Origin: SAT2750 sp964476375
GTDB taxonomy: Bacteria > Planctomycetota > Planctomycetia > Pirellulales > Pirellulaceae
NCBI GenBank assembly: GCA_964476375.1
Contig: CAYYZW010000155.1
Span: 1 to 64,000 of the forward strand
Length of the DNA stretch: 64,000 nucleotides
Direction of reading: 5' to 3'
In this document: in pieces, positions 50,106 through 58,560 of the stretch
How positions within the stretch are numbered: the stretch's first letter is position 1
How the letters are laid out: the number at the start of each line of letters is the position of its first letter
Position numbers and translations under genes: made by a program
Notes under the pieces: generated by a model
Databases searched by the model: none
Told to the model about the DNA's origin: nothing
Seen by the model: the letters and a program-made list of their open reading frames with translations, nothing else

Positions 50106-51236
50106 ATGGCTGACGACAACAAAGAACCTTCCATTGAAGAGATTCTAGCAGCGGCTCGTCAACAAGACGGTGGCGAAGAACCCGCTGCGCCAGAACCGGA
50201 CGAGCAGGCTGCGGCGGAATCCCCGGTCGAATCGGCCCCTGCCAAGCCAGCCGGCGAGATGTCGGTCGAGGAGATGCTGGCTGCAGCTCGTGGGGAGGGG
50301 AGTAGCCCTGCTGAGGCGGAACCTGCCGGGGAGAAGGTAGCGGAACCTGCCGCGGCTCCTGCCAAGCCGGCCGGCGAGATGTCGGTCGAGGAGATGCTGG
50401 CTGCAGCTCGTGAGGAGGGGAGTAGCCCTGCTGGGGCGGAACCCGATCCCGCCCCCAGTCCCCCTGCCACGAAGAAACCGGCCGCCGTTGCCCCCGCGGC
50501 CTCGACATCCGCTGGTCCACGCGACAGCGGCAGCCTGCTGGGAACGCGCAAGGAAAACCGGCCCGGCCCGATGACGAATGACCAGGCACGGGATGCCGGC
50601 AAGGAGACGCCGGAGCTGAAACCCAAGAAAAGTCCCAAGGAAGCGGTCGTGGTACCGCCGATGCCGGAAAAACCGGCTTATGTTCTGCCAGAGGATTCCA
50701 CCGCAGCGACCGGCAGTGATCGTCGTGGTTTTTTCTCCACCGTGGGAGGGGTCCTGTTTGGTTCGTCGCTGGCTGTTGGATTTACCTCCCTGGCCGTCAC
50801 GCACCTGCTCTGGCTGCTGGGACTGGCCCGGTTCATGTTCCCCAATATCCTGATCGAACGGCCCACCCAGTTTAAGGTCGGTTTTCCCGACGACTTCGCG
50901 CCCGGCCAGGTGGCAACAAAATTCAAGGCCCAGTTTGGTATCTGGGTTGTGCGTTACGAGTACGATGGCGCTGCACAGATTTACGCCCTCAAGACAGTCT
51001 GTACTCACCTGGGGTGTACCCCCAACTGGCTGGAGGGGGAACAGAAGTTCAAGTGTCCCTGTCACGGGAGTGGTTTTTACAAGGACGGAATCAACTTTGA
51101 AGGACCGGCACCCCGGCCGCTGGAAAGGTATGCCATTCGGCTGGCCGACGATGGACAACTGGAAATAGATAAAAGCCGCAAGTTTAACGAGGAACTCGGT
51201 CAGTGGGCGGATCCGGCATCCTATGTGAACGTCTAG
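50106..51236 (+). CDS. Rieske iron-sulfur protein with repeated N-terminal helix motif
   Basis: Subunit of a cytochrome b/Rieske complex that takes an electron from quinol. The 2Fe-2S site has CTHLGC (residues about 299-304) and CPCHGSGF (about 317-324): Cys299, His301, Cys317 and His320 bind the cluster, and Cys304-Cys319 can form the disulfide. A single membrane helix (about 205-233, FFSTVGGVLFGSSLAVGF onward) precedes it, with an RRGFF start. The first 150 residues are unusual: low-complexity Pro/Ala/Glu sequence with three copies of an S(I/V)EE(I/M)LAAAR motif (at about 9, 53 and 93). The membrane RR may be a Tat-type signal. GTG 50103 is an alternative start to ATG 50106. It opens an operon with the two cytochrome b genes. 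Confidence 0.88.
   Translation: MADDNKEPSIEEILAAARQQDGGEEPAAPEPDEQAAAESPVESAPAKPAGEMSVEEMLAAARGEGSSPAEAEPAGEKVAEPAAAPAKPAGEMSVEEMLAAAREEGSSPAGAEPDPAPSPPATKKPAAVAPAASTSAGPRDSGSLLGTRKENRPGPMTNDQARDAGKETPELKPKKSPKEAVVVPPMPEKPAYVLPEDSTAATGSDRRGFFSTVGGVLFGSSLAVGFTSLAVTHLLWLLGLARFMFPNILIERPTQFKVGFPDDFAPGQVATKFKAQFGIWVVRYEYDGAAQIYALKTVCTHLGCTPNWLEGEQKFKCPCHGSGFYKDGINFEGPAPRPLERYAIRLADDGQLEIDKSRKFNEELGQWADPASYVNV
50238..50443 (+). repeat. Two near-identical 86-base direct repeats inside the Rieske gene
   Basis: Copies at 50238-50323 and 50358-50443 are offset by exactly 120 bases and differ at about three positions by eye. They encode PAKPAGEMSVEEMLAAAR followed by G/EEGSSPA. This is recent duplication or ongoing conversion; the first, more diverged copy of the helix motif (KEPSIEEILAAAR) lies upstream at codons about 7-19. 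Confidence 0.85.
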
Positions 51237-51283
51237 GAAGCCGGGCTGACAAGGAAAGTAATCCTGGATACTGAGTAAGAATC

Positions 51284-52060
51284 ATGCCATCACTTGGGGA
51301 TATCATTCGCAACTCGCAGATCTGGAAGAGTATCTTCCGGCATCCTGCTCCCACGGACCGGCGGAACCGGATCGTGGTGATGCTTACCAACTTCTTCCTG
51401 CACCTGCACCCTGTCTCGGTCAAGAAGCAGGGGATTGCGTTGAGCTACACCTGGTGCATGGGGGGGGTGACATTTTTCCTCTTCCTGGTGGAAACGATCA
51501 CGGGCGTGTTGCTGATGTTCTATTATCGGCCGACGCTTGAATGGGCTTACACGGACATGCTGGCGCTGCGCGATGTGACCTCCCTGGGGATACTGCGCGA
51601 ATTGCATCGCTGGACAGCACATGCCATGGTGATCACGGTCTGGTTGCACATGTACCGGGTCTTCCTGACCGGCAGTTACAAGCCACCCCGGGAATTCAAC
51701 TGGGTGATCGGCGTGATCCTGCTGCTGTTGACCCTGCTCCTTTCCTTTACAGGCTACCTGCTCCCCTGGGATCAGCTGGCGATCTGGGCGATCACGGTTG
51801 GATCGAACATGGCCCGGGCGACTCCGTTTCTGGGGCACGAGGGGCCCGGTGCCCAGCTGCTTACCGTGGGTGGCATCGACATGATTACCAACGCTTCCGA
51901 TGCGCGTTTTGGGTTGCTCGGTGCACGCTTTGTCGGTGAGGAGACGCTTAACCGTTTCTACGTGCTTCATTGTATTGCCATCCCGCTTGCGGCGGCCCTG
52001 TTGATGGCAATCCACTTCTGGCGCATTCGTAAGGATGGAGGTATTAGTGGTCCTCTCTAG
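51284..52060 (+). CDS. Cytochrome b, b6-type (N-terminal half)
   Basis: Four-helix membrane subunit that binds two b haems in a quinol-oxidising complex. The His pairs are H-x13-H in helix B (ELHRWTAHAMVITVWLH; about residues 108 and 122) and H-x14-H in helix D (LHCIAIPLAAALLMAIH). The x14 spacing matches cytochrome b6 rather than bc1. A Cys in SYTWCMGGVTFFLF corresponds to the b6 Cys that holds haem ci/cn covalently. The FYYRPT segment is also b6-like. About 258 residues. It is followed by a separate subunit IV gene, so cytochrome b is split as in b6f-type complexes. Start ATG 51284 comes 47 bases after the Rieske stop. Confidence 0.92.
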   Translation: MPSLGDIIRNSQIWKSIFRHPAPTDRRNRIVVMLTNFFLHLHPVSVKKQGIALSYTWCMGGVTFFLFLVETITGVLLMFYYRPTLEWAYTDMLALRDVTSLGILRELHRWTAHAMVITVWLHMYRVFLTGSYKPPREFNWVIGVILLLLTLLLSFTGYLLPWDQLAIWAITVGSNMARATPFLGHEGPGAQLLTVGGIDMITNASDARFGLLGARFVGEETLNRFYVLHCIAIPLAAALLMAIHFWRIRKDGGISGPL

Positions 52061-52093
52061 CCTGCTGTCAGGTTAGACGTACACCAAGACGTT

Positions 52094-53545
52094 ATGCATC
52101 ATCTTACCGAAGCCGAATTCCTGAACAGCATCCGGGGTTTCCTGGGCAGCTATTATGTCTGCCTGGCCCTGATGAACGGGATCGCTGCGATTTACCTCTG
52201 GAAGGAATTGAAGCGGACCGGGGCAGCCATCTTCTGGCTGGTGGCGTCGGCAGTGTTGATGATCATGTCGGCGCTGGCCCTGAGTGGAAATGCCGACCTG
52301 GTCCGCTGGATCTCGCTTCCCCAGTCGGTTCGTGATGCCATCGACGGCTTTATGAACCCCACCGTCTACACGGTGGGGTCCCTGGTCGGACTGGGTCTGA
52401 TGTTCGTGATGCGACGGTTCTTTGTGCGACCCATGGTCGCCTGGGCGATGCTCAACCTGAGCCTGCTGCTGATGGGCATGTCGATGACCGATGCTGATTT
52501 TGCCGCCATTGTCCTCAAGCCAGACAATGTGCCGATCGTGGCAATGGTCTTCCTGCTTGGATTCTTTACCTGGCTGTCGGCCAGCAAGGCGGTCAAGAAT
52601 GACGATCGCTTCCGTCTGAACCCGGACCGGATTGCCCGTGGTGAGGAACCGCTTGGACCACTGGAACTCGAGGAGAATGAGAAGGTCCTGGTCTGGCCTG
52701 ACCTGGTTTACACCGAACTGATCTGCATGGTGGCCCTGACGGCCCTGCTTCTGGTCTGGGCGATCGGCCTGCAGGCACCACTGGAAGAACCCGCCAGCGC
52801 CGTCAAGACCCCCAACCCCTCCAAGGCACCCTGGTACTTCCTGGGGCTGCAGGAAATGCTGGTTTACTTTGATCCCTGGATGGCGGGCGTGGTACTCCCC
52901 AGCCTGGTCCTTTTTGGGCTCATGGCGATTCCCTTCATTGACTACAACAAGGACGGGAATGGGTACTACACGATTGACCAGCGAAAATTCGCCTACGTTG
53001 TTTTCCAGGTTGGCTTCCTGGTGATGTGGGTCACGCTGATCGTGATGGGGACCTTCCTGCGCGGGCCAAACTGGAATTTCTTCGGAACCTATGAAACCTG
53101 GGATCCGCACAAGGTTGAGGCACTGAACAATGTCGACCTCTCGCAATATTTCTGGATAGGCCTGCTGGGGACCGGTATGCCCATGGCGCCCGCCGATGCC
53201 GGCATGTTCACCAAGATCCTCTATATTCTCTACCGCGAAGCTCCCGGCATCCTGCTTGTCACTGGTTACCTTGTCGTGATGCCGCCGCTGCTGGTAGTGA
53301 TCGGCGGGATCGTGGAAAAAATCGATCCGGAGAAACGCCGCAACCCGGTCTCGCGAGCTATCGCCGGCATGATACGCGGGATGGGAATATTTCGGCTGCA
53401 TTACAAGCGGATGGGGTTCCTGCGATACATGGTGATGGTCAACCTGTTCCTGATGATGACCATGTTGCCCATCAAGATGGTTCTCCGCTGGACGATCAAC
53501 CTCAAGTATTTTATTTCAATCCCAGAGTATTTCCTGAACTTCTAG
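52094..53545 (+). CDS. Cytochrome b subunit IV-like membrane protein
   Basis: C-terminal half of a split cytochrome b, extended to 483 residues. The segment KAPWYFLGLQEMLVYFDPWM (about 235-254) aligns to the subunit IV PEWYFL region that lines the quinol-oxidation site; the canonical Glu is not present at that position. The N-terminal 150 residues hold about four extra helices of unknown role (EFLNSIRGFLGSYYVCLAL; VGLGLMFVMRRFFV) and the C-terminus also has additional helices. So this is larger than the 160-residue chloroplast subunit IV and may combine several membrane parts. Start ATG 52094 is 33 bases after the cytochrome b stop. Complete. Confidence 0.8.
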   Translation: MHHLTEAEFLNSIRGFLGSYYVCLALMNGIAAIYLWKELKRTGAAIFWLVASAVLMIMSALALSGNADLVRWISLPQSVRDAIDGFMNPTVYTVGSLVGLGLMFVMRRFFVRPMVAWAMLNLSLLLMGMSMTDADFAAIVLKPDNVPIVAMVFLLGFFTWLSASKAVKNDDRFRLNPDRIARGEEPLGPLELEENEKVLVWPDLVYTELICMVALTALLLVWAIGLQAPLEEPASAVKTPNPSKAPWYFLGLQEMLVYFDPWMAGVVLPSLVLFGLMAIPFIDYNKDGNGYYTIDQRKFAYVVFQVGFLVMWVTLIVMGTFLRGPNWNFFGTYETWDPHKVEALNNVDLSQYFWIGLLGTGMPMAPADAGMFTKILYILYREAPGILLVTGYLVVMPPLLVVIGGIVEKIDPEKRRNPVSRAIAGMIRGMGIFRLHYKRMGFLRYMVMVNLFLMMTMLPIKMVLRWTINLKYFISIPEYFLNF

Positions 53546-53582
53546 TCTCCCGGATGTCCCGGGGTTGCAAAGAAAACAGACC

Positions 53583-56500
53583 ATGCCAGCAACCGAACAA
53601 ACATGGCGAAGCCAGAAAAAGCTGCATGTCATTTTTGGCATCAGCAGCGTGGTCCTGCTGCTGTCGACCCTCTGGATGTTCAAGGCAGATCACCAGCGGG
53701 AGTGGAAAGAGTACCAGCGGACGGGTCGGACCATCGACGTCATGATGACCGAATGGCGCAAGCTGGCATTTGAGCAAAATGACTACCTGCAGAGGGTCAC
53801 GGAACTGGAGAAGGCGGCCCATGTCTCAGCGGAGGTTCCGATTGACGAAAAGCTCCTGGTCCAGTTTGAAACCCTGGCCGGTAGCGAGCCGGACATCAGC
53901 CAGGCGGCACGTGAAAATTTCCAGCAGGCGGTTGCCAGCCACCAGGGGGCGGGGGCGGGGAGAGAGACCCGCGAGCTGGTTTTCAGTGCCATGGAAACAG
54001 TCATCCAGGAAGTCCGCTTTCGTGAGGACCTGCTGCTGAATGATCGCAAGTTCCGCAGTGCCGACCTGGATAAGGCGAAGGCGGATTATGGCCTGGCCAT
54101 TCGTGACGCCAAAAGCCAGCAGGTACTTGCTCAACTGAAGGCGACGGCGGATTCGGTCGAGGGGGAGGTCACAGCACTGAACCTTGACTACGAGGGTTTC
54201 AGCAAGTTGCGTATCGACCTGCAGGATATCCGCAAGCAGGCGAGTGCCAGTCAGCAAGAGGCGGAAAAGGCGGTCAGTGATGCCAGGGCGAGCCTGGAGC
54301 AGCTCGACACCGCCATCCAGGAACGCCATGCCGGATGGGTCGAGAATTACTGGCTGGGTAAGCGCTGGCTGGAATTGCCGATTGTGGATGCATTCAACAC
54401 GCCGCTGAAGATCTCCAATAACTGGTCCGACGACCTGGAGCAGGATTATAGCCACCGACGTGTGCGGCGGTTTGATCGCTGTGCAACCTGCCACCAGATG
54501 ATGGAGAAGACCCTGCCGGGATCGGCCACGAATGCCGCCTACATGAAGGAGCGGCTGCTGCAGTTTCAGCTCCAGCCAGGGTCGCCACTCGCGGATGGCG
54601 AGAGGGAAGAAAATGTGATTGCAAGACTTTCCATGCGGCTCGGTTTTTCCCTGTCCGGTGAGGGACTTATTGATCGTGACGATGTCACGATCAGTTATGT
54701 CAAGCCGGCCTCGGTGGCGGCCACGGCTGTTGTGAAGACGGATCCGGTGTTGAAACGATTTGATGGCGACGAGGTGATGCTCTCTCTGCTCAAGGTCTCC
54801 TCGGACGCCTCGCCAGTTCGCCCGGATGACCTGGCACGTGATTCCCGTCCGGGCCTGGAGGCGGGGGATGTGATTGTGCTGATCAACGGGGATCCGGTGA
54901 TTGAAGATAGCCGCCAGGTGGCCGCCCGACTGTTGACTCTGGCAAGGAAAGAGAAGCCGCTTGAGCTGACCGTGCGTCGTGGCATGCCCAGCCCCTTCAC
55001 TACCCACCCCAGGCTGGACCTGTTCGTGGGATCACTCAGTCCTCACACGGTAGCCGATTTTGCCTGCACGATCTGTCATGATGGCCAGGGGAGTGCAACC
55101 GCCTTCAAGTGGGCATCTCACACGCCTGATGATCCCCAGCAGCGGGAACGGTGGTTGCGTGAAAACAGCTGGTTCGACAATGCTCACTGGATTTACCCGA
55201 TGTACTCCAAGCGGTTCATCGAGAGCAGTTGCCTGAAATGCCATCACGAGGTGACGGAACTGGCTGCCAGTGAGCGTTTCCCGGATCCGCCGGCCCCGAC
55301 GCTGATGAAGGGATATGACCTGATTCGCAAGTATGGCTGTTACGGGTGTCATGAGATCAATGGTTTCGAGGGTCCCGACAAGCGGCTGGGGCCGGACATG
55401 CGGCTGGAGCCAAATTATTTTGCCGTTGCCCAGCAGCTCCAGGCAGAAACCGGATTCGAGAAACTTGGTGAAAGCGAACAGAGGCTGGTTCGCCATCTGG
55501 TGGATCATCCAGAGGATGATTCAGCCAGGCACCAGGTGCTTTCCCTGCTGGAAGCAGATGCCGCAGAGGAGAACGCGGAACCGTTGTTTTCCAACGATGT
55601 TCACGGTCGCCTGGTTCCCCTGCTTGGGGATATGACCGCCCCGGGAACCCAGCGACGACCGGGGCCAAGCCTGCGTTACCTTTCCAGCAAGCTGGAGCTT
55701 CCATTCCTCTCGGACTGGATCCGCCAGCCGGGGCATTTCCGGCCCAGTACGAGGATGCCCCAGTTCTTCGGGCTCTGGGATCACCTGCCGGGGAAAGGGG
55801 CTTCAGGCTCGGCAGAGAAGTTTGAGCCCCTGGAGGTTTACGCGATCAGCCATTTCCTGCTTCAGTCCTCCCAGTCCCATACCTACCTTGATCCACCGGC
55901 TGGAGTTACCGAGCCGGCGGATGCGGCTCGTGGCAGCGTCCTCTTTCAGGAACGCGGCTGCCTGGCCTGCCATAGTCATAATGGTGTGCTCAAGGACGGG
56001 GGGGATGATTATTCCTTTATGGACGTGGAAACATTCCGCGATCCCGATGAGATCCTGCAGGGTCCGGACCTGTCGAACCTGGCGGTAAAATTCGACAGCC
56101 CCAATGGCCGCCGCTGGCTCTACAGCTGGATCCGCGAACCGACTCGCTACCATGCCCGTACGGTGATGCCCAACCTGTTCCTGGAGAAGATCACCCACCG
56201 GGATGCAATGGGGAACGTGACCGGCGTGACCGATCCGGCAGCTGACATTGTCCAGTACCTGCTCAGCACCGGCGACGGTGGCTGGGTTCCGGCCAAGGGG
56301 ACGATTTCCGAAATGGATGGCCAGCAGCAGGAGGATTTTGATTCCCTTGCCCTGGAACACCTGGAAGGGGCGTACTACGTGGCCCAGGCCAGTGAGTACC
56401 TGGAGCGAGGTATCCCGGAACTGCTGGCCGGGGAATTGAAGGGTGCCGAGGTCGAGTTGCTTGTTCCGGAGCAGGACTACAATGAGAAAAAGCCACTCTC

Positions 56501-58337
56501 ACTTCACCAGAAGCTGATGTACGTCGGTCGCCGCTCGATTGCCAAGTACGGCTGCTATGGCTGCCACGATATTCCTGGATTTGAGGAAGCCAAGCCGATC
56601 GGAACGACCCTTGCCGACTGGGGGCGGAAGGAGACTTCCAAGCTCGCTTACGAGCACATCCTTGAATACCTTGGACTTGGCCACCATGGAGGAGATCATG
56701 GTCATGCCGGTGACGATCACCACGACCATGCCGGTCCCAATCTGGCGGGACTTGCCGGGGTCCGGCAGAACAACTTTGATGAGGAGATGCCCGAGTTTTT
56801 CGAGCAGCAGCTGCAATCTCATAATCGCATCGGGTTCCTTTACCAGAAGCTGCGTGAACCGCGCAGCTATGACTTCGAGAAGACCCACGAGAAGGGATAC
56901 AACGAGCGGTTACGAATGCCCCGTTTCCCCTTCAGTACCGGAGAGCGCCAGCAGGTGATGACCTTTATTCTTGGCCTGGTGAGCGATCCACCGCGAGCCA
57001 AGTACATTTACCAGCCGGACCGGCGCAGTGCCGCCATGCAGCAGGGGGAACGGGTACTGGAAAAATACAATTGCCGAGGCTGCCACCTGCTGACCCCGGA
57101 AAAATGGGATGTCGCTTTTACGGCGTCGGAACTGGACGAGGAGAATGACGCGGCCTCTTTCCCGCCACTAGCGACTGCCCCGTCTTTCCCGTTTGTTCAG
57201 CACCAGTATTCTTCCTCTGCCATCACGTCCGCGATGGAGCTGGATCATCGAGAACAGATGCATGCCACGCTGGTCGGTATGCCGGCGCTCAATGATAATG
57301 CGAGACCACGGGTCTATAACCGGGTATTTGATGAGGACGTGTTACCGGATGAGCAGGATCTGGATCTTGCCGACCTGACCCAGGTTCCCTTCCAGCTCTG
57401 GGAGCCGGCCCTGGTGGGCGGCCATGTTTACCAGAGTGGATCCGTCATTCCAACCTTCAGTCCAGCCCTGGTCACTCGGCGGCAGCCGGCCGATGGCGGT
57501 GTGCTGGCCCGTTACCTGCTGACACATGTCACGCGTCGCGAGAAAGACATCAACACGAATGCCAAGGGAACCGATAGCTGGGCCTGGGTGCCGCCACCGC
57601 TGGTTGGCGAGGGTCTCAAGGTCCAGACCGGCTGGCTTCATGATTTCCTGCTCGATCCCTACACGATCCGCCCTGCGGTCGTGCTGAGGATGCCTCGCTT
57701 TAACATGTCGTCCGCCGAAGCGACCTCGTTGGTGAACTACTTTGCTGCCCGGGACAACGTGGATTATCCCTATACCTATAACCAGGAACGGGATGAGGAA
57801 CTGCTGGCGGCCAGGGAGATTCGTTACATGGCCCGGCTGGAAGACCCGGCGGCCAGGGCAGGGGAATCGCTCGAGGGAGTTCGGCTGCATGACGCGATGC
57901 AGATTGTTACCAGTTCTGACTTCTGCGTGAAATGTCATATTGTCGGTGACTTTGAGCCCCAGGGGGCGGACCGCGGGAAGGCTCCGGACCTGTCCCGTGT
58001 TTTTGAAAGGCTTCGGCCCGGTTATCTCCGACGCTGGATTGCCAAGCCCAGTGGGGTCCTGCCCTACACGAACATGCCGGTGAATGTTCCCTACAAGCCA
58101 GAGGAGATGGAATTCCTGGGAGGGGTTTCCCAGGAGCTTTACCATGGCACCAGTGTTGAGCAGATTGATGCCCTGGTGGACCTGCTGATGAACTATGACA
58201 AGTATGCCCAGCGGCGGGCTTCCATTCGGCCGCTGGTTGAGGCAGCAGCGGCGGCAAAGCAGAACGAGTCGGCCAGCCCGCTTGACCCACCAGCGGAGAG
58301 TAACGAGAGTGACGAGGAGACAGGCACCGAGGAGTAA
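53583..58337 (+). CDS. Giant octahaem c-type cytochrome with embedded PDZ-like domain
   Basis: A 1,584-residue membrane-anchored protein. Helix at residues about 15-32 (HVIFGISSVVLLLSTLWMF), then a long alpha-helical and coiled-coil region up to about 250. Eight CxxCH motifs: CATCH (300), CTICH (495), CLKCH (550), CYGCH (586), CLACH (793), CYGCH (991), CRGCH (1164) and CVKCH (1448). Between the first and second haem lies a PDZ-like segment (about 395-470: SRPGLEAGDVIVLINGDPVI; LELTVRRG). A His/Asp-rich loop HHGGDHGHAGDDHHDHAG is at about 1037-1054. It directly follows the cytochrome b genes (37 bases), so it likely takes electrons from that complex. No known family carries all these parts to my knowledge. 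Confidence 0.8.
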   Translation: MPATEQTWRSQKKLHVIFGISSVVLLLSTLWMFKADHQREWKEYQRTGRTIDVMMTEWRKLAFEQNDYLQRVTELEKAAHVSAEVPIDEKLLVQFETLAGSEPDISQAARENFQQAVASHQGAGAGRETRELVFSAMETVIQEVRFREDLLLNDRKFRSADLDKAKADYGLAIRDAKSQQVLAQLKATADSVEGEVTALNLDYEGFSKLRIDLQDIRKQASASQQEAEKAVSDARASLEQLDTAIQERHAGWVENYWLGKRWLELPIVDAFNTPLKISNNWSDDLEQDYSHRRVRRFDRCATCHQMMEKTLPGSATNAAYMKERLLQFQLQPGSPLADGEREENVIARLSMRLGFSLSGEGLIDRDDVTISYVKPASVAATAVVKTDPVLKRFDGDEVMLSLLKVSSDASPVRPDDLARDSRPGLEAGDVIVLINGDPVIEDSRQVAARLLTLARKEKPLELTVRRGMPSPFTTHPRLDLFVGSLSPHTVADFACTICHDGQGSATAFKWASHTPDDPQQRERWLRENSWFDNAHWIYPMYSKRFIESSCLKCHHEVTELAASERFPDPPAPTLMKGYDLIRKYGCYGCHEINGFEGPDKRLGPDMRLEPNYFAVAQQLQAETGFEKLGESEQRLVRHLVDHPEDDSARHQVLSLLEADAAEENAEPLFSNDVHGRLVPLLGDMTAPGTQRRPGPSLRYLSSKLELPFLSDWIRQPGHFRPSTRMPQFFGLWDHLPGKGASGSAEKFEPLEVYAISHFLLQSSQSHTYLDPPAGVTEPADAARGSVLFQERGCLACHSHNGVLKDGGDDYSFMDVETFRDPDEILQGPDLSNLAVKFDSPNGRRWLYSWIREPTRYHARTVMPNLFLEKITHRDAMGNVTGVTDPAADIVQYLLSTGDGGWVPAKGTISEMDGQQQEDFDSLALEHLEGAYYVAQASEYLERGIPELLAGELKGAEVELLVPEQDYNEKKPLSLHQKLMYVGRRSIAKYGCYGCHDIPGFEEAKPIGTTLADWGRKETSKLAYEHILEYLGLGHHGGDHGHAGDDHHDHAGPNLAGLAGVRQNNFDEEMPEFFEQQLQSHNRIGFLYQKLREPRSYDFEKTHEKGYNERLRMPRFPFSTGERQQVMTFILGLVSDPPRAKYIYQPDRRSAAMQQGERVLEKYNCRGCHLLTPEKWDVAFTASELDEENDAASFPPLATAPSFPFVQHQYSSSAITSAMELDHREQMHATLVGMPALNDNARPRVYNRVFDEDVLPDEQDLDLADLTQVPFQLWEPALVGGHVYQSGSVIPTFSPALVTRRQPADGGVLARYLLTHVTRREKDINTNAKGTDSWAWVPPPLVGEGLKVQTGWLHDFLLDPYTIRPAVVLRMPRFNMSSAEATSLVNYFAARDNVDYPYTYNQERDEELLAAREIRYMARLEDPAARAGESLEGVRLHDAMQIVTSSDFCVKCHIVGDFEPQGADRGKAPDLSRVFERLRPGYLRRWIAKPSGVLPYTNMPVNVPYKPEEMEFLGGVSQELYHGTSVEQIDALVDLLMNYDKYAQRRASIRPLVEAAAAAKQNESASPLDPPAESNESDEETGTEE

Positions 58338-58399
58338 AGGAAAATAACAACCGTCCAGAGGGGCTTGAGCTGTTTTTCCGACAGCCAGGATCGGCGGCG

Positions 58400-58449
58400 T
58401 ATAATAGATAGAGAGGATCGGACGAACAGGTTCCCACCAGTTCCGTCCG
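58400..58449 (+). promoter_or_regulatory. -10 box and structured leader before the cupredoxin genes
   Basis: TATAAT at 58400-58405, with no convincing -35 box, is followed by a hairpin at 58419-58449: CGGACGAAC pairs with GTTC-C-GTCCG through nine base pairs and one bulged C around a 12-base loop. The leader to the ATG at 58561 would be about 150 bases. This suggests a second promoter inside the respiratory cluster with a regulatory 5' structure. Confidence 0.45.
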
Positions 58450-58560
58450 TGGATGAAAGCGGAAATATCCTTCCGCCAGGGTGCGACGGGAGATGGCATC
58501 CTGGACTGATAGCCAGCCCGCAGTGATGAAGAAAAACTGCAGGCAAGTGAGGAGAAAACC

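Noticed and set aside
52073..53401. Long minus-strand open frame (442 codons) opposite subunit IV
   Set aside because: Antisense shadow of a membrane protein; the product is His/Gln/Arg-rich with no domain, while the plus-strand frame has the conserved APWYFL region.
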